Virus record (IMG/VR): IMGVR_UViG_3300028025_003577
Location: 1 to 23,641 of that record
Length of the DNA: 23,641 bases
Reading direction: 5' to 3' (one strand)
Source: a virus
Position numbers and translations under genes: made by a program. The notes under the pieces were generated by a model. That model did not search any database. It was given only the letters and a program-made list of their open reading frames with translations, and was not told the DNA's origin. Position 1 is the stretch's first letter. Each line of letters begins with the position of its first letter. Positions 19,784 to 23,641 of this stretch are shown here, one piece after another.

Positions 19784-20166
19784 TAGACAAAATCAAAGCT
19801 GAAATCATCAAAGCAAATAAGACAACCAATATTGAGGACCTAATCAACTCAAATCTAAGGTTAGCCGGATACTTATTTCTTTTAAACGAATTAGAAACGG
19901 AAATTCACAAAGGATATATTGAAGCCTACAACACCAGGAAAATAGTTGAGGCAAGATTATATCTTGAGGGAGAAGGCACACAGGGTAATAGAGAGAAGCA
20001 AAGTATAGTAGATGGCGAAGAGTACCGAGAAGTAGAGGGATCGTTTGAAATTAAGTTAGCAGAAATTAAAAATATAAGATTTTCAACAAATTCTTTTATT
20101 GATGTCTTAACACAAAAAATAAATTATTTGCGAAAAGAATATGAACTGTCTAAAAAGTTTGTTTAA
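19780..20166 (+). CDS. Hypothetical coiled-coil protein
   Basis: 128 residues, helical, with charged stretches (DKIKAEIIKANKTTNIEDLINSN, LNELETEIHKGYIEAYNTRKIVEARLYLEGEG) and a C-terminal helix (FIDVLTQKINYLRKEYELSKKFV). No catalytic motif. It is the last gene of the 17225-20166 run, before the repeat block at 20167. The shape is that of a small phage-encoded adaptor or nuclease partner, which is only a guess. Confidence 0.65.
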   Translation: MIDKIKAEIIKANKTTNIEDLINSNLRLAGYLFLLNELETEIHKGYIEAYNTRKIVEARLYLEGEGTQGNREKQSIVDGEEYREVEGSFEIKLAEIKNIRFSTNSFIDVLTQKINYLRKEYELSKKFV

Positions 20167-20294
20167 TTTTTTTTGAACTCGATAATTTTTTGAACTCGAC
20201 AACTTTTTTTGAACTCGATAGGTTTTTGAGGACTAGCTAGCTTTTTGAGGACTAGGTAACTTTTGGGACTGGCTAGGTTTTGAGACTGGCTAAG
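20167..20294. repeat. Tandem array of about seven 17-19 bp units
   Basis: Seven units in direct order with the frame TTTTT-GA-(A/GG)-ACT-xG-xTA: 20167-20185, 20186-20203, 20204-20222 (all with TTTTTTGAACTCGA), 20223-20241, 20242-20260 (TTTTTGAGGACTAG), 20261-20277 and 20278-20294 (TTTTG(A/G)GACTGGCTA). The units drift from left to right. This is an iteron-like array or an operator array. There is no ORF. Confidence 0.8.
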
Positions 20295-20312
20295 GTATAG
20301 CAAATCTGTTAG

Positions 20313-20369
20313 TGTCCTAAATTTAGTACACTGTCCTAAAAAAAGGGCACTGTCCTAAAAATAGGGCAT
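20313..20369. repeat. Three 19-bp imperfect palindromes (TGTCCTA...)
   Basis: TGTCCTAAATTTAGTACAC (20313-20331), TGTCCTAAAAAAAGGGCAC (20332-20350) and TGTCCTAAAAATAGGGCAT (20351-20369) follow each other without a gap. Each is nearly a palindrome (TGTCCTA vs TAGTACA or AGGGCA, one mismatch). They look like protein-binding sites. A TGTCC/GGACA inverted repeat is also present at 17102-17131. Confidence 0.75.
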
Positions 20370-20453
20370 AAAATAGCCATAAGGAAAAAATGCCTTTTTT
20401 GGTCCTGTCAGAAAATTGAATCTTTTTTTTATTGCATAATTTTACTATTTAAT

Positions 20454-20522
20454 TTTGCCGGCAAAGGTATATTTAAATAATTCATATATCCTAATATAAT
20501 TTTAATTAAAAATAATTTACCT
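20454..20522. other. 12-bp palindrome and very AT-rich stretch (origin candidate)
   Basis: TTTGCCGGCAAA (20454-20465) is a perfect palindrome. Just after it, 20467-20517 is almost only A and T (TATATTTAAATAATTC, AATATAATTTTAATT), a likely DNA-unwinding stretch. Together with the two repeat arrays to the left this resembles a replication origin. Confidence 0.5.
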
Positions 20523-20547
20523 GATTTTCAAGCAGTTACAAAATAGT

Positions 20548-20582
20548 TTATCTTTTTATTTGTATTATCTTAATTAAGTTTG
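20548..20582 (+). promoter_or_regulatory. Candidate promoter for the 20623-22159 operon
   Basis: TAAGTTTG at 20575-20582 is a full match to TAnnTTTG. TTTA at 20548-20551 is one base off the upstream TTTG, 23 bases before. The first gene begins at 20623, which leaves a short leader. Confidence 0.5.
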
Positions 20583-20622
20583 TACAATTGCAGTGTCGAA
20601 ACAAACCAACGACGCTAAAAAT

Positions 20623-20769
20623 ATGAACAGATTAAAAACTACACCAGTAAACCAGTACAAAGGGCTTTCAGAAGCTGAGATAAATGACGCGCTTTATAGC
20701 TTCGCGGCTTATATCGTTTTAATGATTGTTATGGTCCTTAGTTTAGGCTTTATAGCATTAATCAATTAA
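20623..20769 (+). CDS. Small single-TM protein, 48 aa
   Basis: ATG at 20623 follows an A-rich leader (GACGCTAAAAAT) and gives 48 codons to TAA at 20767-20769. The N-terminal half is polar (RLKTTPVNQYKGLSEAEINDALY), the C-terminal half is a membrane helix (AAYIVLMIVMVLSLGFIALI). It is the first gene behind the TAAGTTTG element. Function unknown; small TM proteins of this size can be inhibitors, holin partners or exclusion factors. Confidence 0.6.
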   Translation: MNRLKTTPVNQYKGLSEAEINDALYSFAAYIVLMIVMVLSLGFIALIN

Positions 20770-20805
20770 TTAACCAAACCAAAAAACCACTAAAAAACTA
20801 AAAAA

Positions 20806-21564
20806 ATGGAAAATTTCTTAAACTTCTTAAATTCGATTAATTTTAATTACAAAAAACCAGAAACTTTATTCGGCGTGCAAAATAGCAAAACTATTAAAGG
20901 CGAAAAAAAAGGATACAAAACGTTTATTATTTATATGTCACCAGAGAAACAAAACAGCCTAGGAAAAAACCTTTGTAGTAAAGCAAGCGAAGGCTGCAAA
21001 AAGTCTTGTTTATTTACTGCGGGCCGTGGATCATTTCCTAATGTAAAATTAAGCCGGATCAATAAGACAGAATACTTCTTAAAAGATCGCGAAGGCTTTA
21101 TGCAACAAGCGGCAAAAGAAATAAAAAAAGCAGTTAAAAAACACGGTGCGGAAAATATCGCTATTAGATTGAATGGGACTACAGATATACCCTTCGAAAA
21201 TATACCTTTCTTATTTGAGGGCGAAGTCTACTCTAATATTATGGAAATTTTTCCGACTGTTCAGTTTTATGACTATACAAAAGTATTTAACAGGTTTTTA
21301 AAGAAATTGCCTGCAAATTACGATCTTACTTTTTCGAGGTCAGAAGATCCTATCAATCAAAAGGAAGCGGAAGCCTTGCTAATATTAGGTAATAATGTAG
21401 CTGCGGTATTTAAAAATGAATTACCCGCGTTTTATGGTGGCTATCAAATTATTGACGGTGACGAAACCGACTTAACTTTCTTGCATCCTAAGGGCGTAAT
21501 TTTAGGCCTTAAAGCAAAAGGTAAGGCAAAAAAAGATACTACAGGCTTCGTAATTAATAACTAA
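20806..21564 (+). CDS. GP88-like phage protein with cysteine motif
   Basis: 252 residues. The cysteine motif C57-x6-C64-x3-C68 in NLCSKASEGCKKSCLFTAGRG is the hallmark of the GP88 family first seen in mycobacteriophages and cyanophages. The frame KNLCPxAxxGCxxxCLxxxG is typical. Further conserved-looking stretches: IAIRLNGTTDIPFE, FYDYTKVFNR, and YDLTFSRSEDP. GP88 proteins have no settled function; the three cysteines suggest a metal or Fe-S site. It is the main gene of this operon, followed by three tiny ORFs. Leader of A/C repeats (ACTAAAAAACTAAAAAA). Confidence 0.75.
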   Translation: MENFLNFLNSINFNYKKPETLFGVQNSKTIKGEKKGYKTFIIYMSPEKQNSLGKNLCSKASEGCKKSCLFTAGRGSFPNVKLSRINKTEYFLKDREGFMQQAAKEIKKAVKKHGAENIAIRLNGTTDIPFENIPFLFEGEVYSNIMEIFPTVQFYDYTKVFNRFLKKLPANYDLTFSRSEDPINQKEAEALLILGNNVAAVFKNELPAFYGGYQIIDGDETDLTFLHPKGVILGLKAKGKAKKDTTGFVINN

Positions 21565-21567
21565 GAT

Positions 21568-21753
21568 ATGAAAACATACTATATTAACTTTCAAGGGCGC
21601 AAAAAAACGTCAACAGGTAGATACCAGAATATACAAAAGGCGATCGCGGCGGAAAACTTAGAACAGGCAAAAGAAAAAATAAAAATCAATTATACTATAG
21701 AGGTAATCAATAGCACTATAGAATTAGAAAACTTTATATTAGCAACCATATGA
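21568..21753 (+). CDS. Small hypothetical protein, 61 aa
   Basis: 61 residues starting 3 bases after the GP88-like stop. Beta-strand opening (TYYINFQGRKKTSTGRYQ) then a helix (NIQKAIAAENLEQAKEKIKI) and a strand (YTIEVIN). The layout resembles small sequence-associated phage proteins that carry a YYINF/TIEV pair. The stop (TGA) overlaps the next start as ATGA (21750-21753). Function unknown. Confidence 0.65.
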   Translation: MKTYYINFQGRKKTSTGRYQNIQKAIAAENLEQAKEKIKINYTIEVINSTIELENFILATI

Positions 21754-21983
21754 AAACAATACTACAAAGGATATCGGCGCGCACAGGTTGTATGCCGATA
21801 GCAATTGAAAGATATATCTACTATACAGGTATAAAGCCTAAAAAGCTACTCGATCAATTAGAGGCGGCGGATATGCCGGAAATATTCGAATTTATAGAAC
21901 AGGTGATAATATACCAACCAACCGAAAACAAATTTAAAAACATAAACAAAGATATAAACAGATGGAAACAGCAATATTTATAG
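21750..21983 (+). CDS. Small hypothetical protein, 77 aa
   Basis: 77 residues, ATGA-coupled to the gene before. N-terminal helix with RISARTGCMPIAIERYIYYTGIKPKKLLDQLEAADMPEIFEFIEQVI; this reads as a helix bundle with a basic tail (KFKNINKDINRWKQQYL). The 22-base overlap with the next gene suggests coupled translation. No family is recognised. Confidence 0.6.
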   Translation: MKTILQRISARTGCMPIAIERYIYYTGIKPKKLLDQLEAADMPEIFEFIEQVIIYQPTENKFKNINKDINRWKQQYL

Positions 21984-22159
21984 ACGCAAAAAAAGTACAG
22001 GAGGCAATTAACTTAATACAGTTAAAACACGATCTATACGAGGAATACTTAAAAAATAGTATAGAGGATGATCAAAGCCTATTTGAAGTATGCAAGCATA
22101 AAGGATCTATTAGAGGGCTGCATCAAGCGCTAGTTATATTAAATAATGTATTAAGATAG
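21962..22159 (+). CDS. Small hypothetical protein, 65 aa
   Basis: 65 residues, helical (AKKVQEAINLIQLKHDLYEEYLKN, DQSLFEVCKHKGSIRGLHQALVILNNVL). The stop at 22157-22159 is followed by a T-rich run and the terminator at 22178, so this is the last gene of the operon. No family recognised. Confidence 0.6.
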   Translation: METAIFIDAKKVQEAINLIQLKHDLYEEYLKNSIEDDQSLFEVCKHKGSIRGLHQALVILNNVLR

Positions 22160-22177
22160 TTTTTTTTTAGTGGTTTG

Positions 22178-22208
22178 AAACCCTGCCTTAATTGGTGGGG
22201 TTTTTTTT
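22178..22208 (+). terminator. Intrinsic terminator after the 20623-22159 operon
   Basis: AAACCCTGCC (22178-22187), loop TTAATT, GGTGGGGTTT (22194-22203), 10 pairs with two G-U, then T to 22208. The core CCTGCC/GGTGGG is the same as in hairpin 3 at 14882-14913. Confidence 0.8.
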
Positions 22209-22221
22209 GTGCTTTTTTTTC

Positions 22222-22229
22222 TACCTTTG
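22222..22229 (+). promoter_or_regulatory. Candidate -7 element for the terminase genes
   Basis: TACCTTTG is a full match to TAnnTTTG, 15 bases before the terS start codon. The upstream TTTG at 22206-22209 is only 12 bases away, so the upstream element is not convincing. The location, right after a terminator and before terS, makes a promoter likely. Confidence 0.45.
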
Positions 22230-22244
22230 TATAAATTTAATGTT

Positions 22245-22670
22245 ATGAAATACACTGAGGAAACTATCAAACCTATATTTGAAGCTATTTTAGAGGGCGT
22301 GCGCAAAGGTGACGCGGTCCGCAAAGTGTTAACGCTTCCGGATATGCCGAGCACTAAGACTTTCTATAAGTGGCTTGAAAACGAAGACAGAGGAAAACAG
22401 TACGCCCGTGCGTGCGAATACAGGGCGGATGCTATCTTTGAGGAAATTTTAAATATTTGTGACGATAAGACAGAAGACTACATAAGTACGAAGTCCGGCG
22501 CTGTAGGTAATAACGCCGCAGTGCAAAGGGCGCGTTTACAAGTTGACACCAGAAAGTGGATCGTATCTAAATTAAACCCAAAAAAATACAGCGATAAGAT
22601 ACAAAACGAGGTATCCGGAGATATGGCGATAAATTGGATCGAAACTAAGACGAATGATATTAACAAATAA
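22245..22670 (+). CDS. terS: Terminase small subunit
   Basis: 141 residues from ATG 22245; an upstream TTG at 22209 would start inside the T-tract of the terminator. The N-terminal part has an HTH-like segment (ILEGVRKGDAVRKVLTLPDMPSTKTFYKWLENEDRGKQYARACEYRADAIFEEI). The C-terminal motif QRARLQVDTRKWIVSKLNPKKYSDK is the signature of the small-subunit family. It binds the packaging site and starts packaging. It overlaps terL by 17 bases. The base composition is richer in GC than the structural genes. Confidence 0.88.
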   Translation: MKYTEETIKPIFEAILEGVRKGDAVRKVLTLPDMPSTKTFYKWLENEDRGKQYARACEYRADAIFEEILNICDDKTEDYISTKSGAVGNNAAVQRARLQVDTRKWIVSKLNPKKYSDKIQNEVSGDMAINWIETKTNDINK

Positions 22671-23641
22671 ACAAACACAAGCGCTTAACTATTTAGAGGA
22701 CCAAACGACAAACGAAATAATTTTTGGTGGGGGTGCCGGTGGTGGTAAGTCCGCGTTGGGGGTATATTGGATCATAAAGAATTGCCTACGATATAAAGGC
22801 AGCCGGTGGCTAATTGGCAGGGCAGTATTAAAAACTTTAAAGGATACGACCTTAAATAGTTTCTACGATATTTGTAAGTTACAAGGGCTAAGATCCGGAA
22901 CACATTACAAATACAACGCGCAAAGTAATATTATAACCTTTTCAAACGGATCGGCAATATATTTAAAGGATCTATTTTTATACCCGTCTGATCCGAACTT
23001 CGACGAATTAGGATCGTTGGAAATTACCGGCGCTTTTATTGACGAGTGCAACCAGATAACAGAAAAGGCTTTTAATATTGTCAAGTCAAGGATTAGGTAT
23101 AAACTTAATGATTTTGATATAATACCTAAGATATTAGGAACTTGTAACCCTTCAAAGGGGTTTGTCTATAATAACTTTTACAAGCCGTCTAAGGAAGGGA
23201 AACTAGCTAATAACAAGGCATTTATTCAAGCCTTAGCTACTGATAATAGCAATATATCTTCACACTATATTGAGTCATTAAAAACACTGGACAATTTTAG
23301 TAAAGAAAGGTTACTTTATGGGAATTGGGAATATGACGATAGCAAGAACAATTTAATAAACTACGATAAGATAGTAGAAATATTTGTTAATGAATTGCCG
23401 GAGGGTAAACAATACATAAGCGCGGATATAGCAAGATATGGCAAAGATAAAACAATTGTAATGTTATGGTCCGGTCTGACAGTTACTGAGATCCATAAGC
23501 TAAGCAAGAAATCAACCACAGAAGTTGCGGACTTTATAAAGTCTTTAGCTGCAGCAAAAGGAATACATCACAATAATATTATAATCGATGAGGATGGGAT
23601 CGGCGGAGGCACGGTCGACCAGATACGAGGTTGCCGCGGAT
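22654..23641 (+). CDS. terL: Terminase large subunit, 5' part (3' end outside window)
   Basis: 329 residues are visible before the window ends; the frame is still open. Walker A is FGGGAGGGKS (G25-S33), Walker B is AFIDEC with D130-E131, coupling motif GTCNPS at 162-167. The nuclease part begins with ISADIARYGKDKT (D258) and IIIDEDGIGGG (D312/D314), the RNase H-like acidic cluster that cuts concatemers. The ATG at 22654 overlaps terS. The downstream part (rest of nuclease domain, portal, capsid) is outside the window. The ATPase plus nuclease layout is typical of siphophage terminases. Confidence 0.93.
   Translation, partial: MILTNKQTQALNYLEDQTTNEIIFGGGAGGGKSALGVYWIIKNCLRYKGSRWLIGRAVLKTLKDTTLNSFYDICKLQGLRSGTHYKYNAQSNIITFSNGSAIYLKDLFLYPSDPNFDELGSLEITGAFIDECNQITEKAFNIVKSRIRYKLNDFDIIPKILGTCNPSKGFVYNNFYKPSKEGKLANNKAFIQALATDNSNISSHYIESLKTLDNFSKERLLYGNWEYDDSKNNLINYDKIVEIFVNELPEGKQYISADIARYGKDKTIVMLWSGLTVTEIHKLSKKSTTEVADFIKSLAAAKGIHHNNIIIDEDGIGGGTVDQIRGCRG

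Noticed and set aside
20167-20369. CRISPR array
   Set aside because: Units abut each other without unique spacers and no cas genes are present.

Overview
This window is a tailed-phage (siphovirus-type) genome segment, or a prophage or contig piece with the same layout, from a host in the Bacteroidota, most likely a Flavobacterium-like bacterium. The reasons are: every convincing gene is on the + strand; the DNA is very AT-rich; genes lack GGAGG-type ribosome binding sites and start after A-rich leaders; many genes are joined by TAATG stop/start overlaps; candidate promoters fit the Bacteroidota pattern (TTTG upstream, TAnnTTTG downstream); and many products resemble families common in Flavobacteriia phages (DUF3127 SSB, DUF4373 replication protein, DUF3310, GH24 endolysin with E/C/T). 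No integrase or obvious CI-type repressor is visible, so lifestyle cannot be decided.

Layout. 1-954: end of a repeat-rich fibre-like protein and three tiny genes. 944-4292: head-tail connector, head closure, HK97 gp10-like neck protein, tail terminator, two tandem tail-tube paralogues, and the tail assembly chaperone pair with a clear -1 slippery site (A AAA AAC). 4292-8997: tape measure protein and a large tail-tip protein with two jelly-roll, carbohydrate-binding-like modules. 8997-12059: lysis genes (coiled-coil plus TM protein, GH24 lysozyme, two-TM holin candidate, u-spanin candidate) mixed with a metallophosphoesterase, a DUF3310 protein and small ORFs. 12092-17043: an early/replication block behind a good promoter candidate: ERF recombinase, an unknown partner, DUF3127 SSB ending in the typical acidic tail, a double-HTH protein, DUF4373 replication protein and a DnaB/RecA-fold helicase. 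17225-20166: small accessory genes, a membrane protein, a tRNA-like gene, NinG-like HNH nuclease and a PD-(D/E)XK-type nuclease. 20167-20622: a 456-bp gene-free block holding two different tandem-repeat arrays, a palindrome and a very AT-rich stretch, the best replication-origin or control-region candidate. 20623-22159: a small operon with a GP88-like protein. 22178-22229: terminator and promoter. 22245-23641: terminase small subunit and the 5' part of the large subunit; the sequence stops inside terL.

Since terS/terL are at the right edge and the connector genes at the left, the missing portal, protease and capsid genes probably lie outside the window, and the genome order is likely circular or permuted.

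The least explained signals are non-coding. The first is a roughly 104-nt promoter-to-terminator element at 14819-14922 with three perfect hairpins, in which loops 1 and 3 are complementary over 8 nt (possible kissing loops), placed just before the DUF4373 start codon. The second is an intergenic block (14377-14500) with mutually exclusive hairpins. The third is a tRNA-like gene (18927-19017) with good acceptor, D and T arms but about 18 extra nt in the anticodon loop. The fourth is the repeat arrays at 20167-20369. All functional statements rest on reading the sequence; no database search was run.
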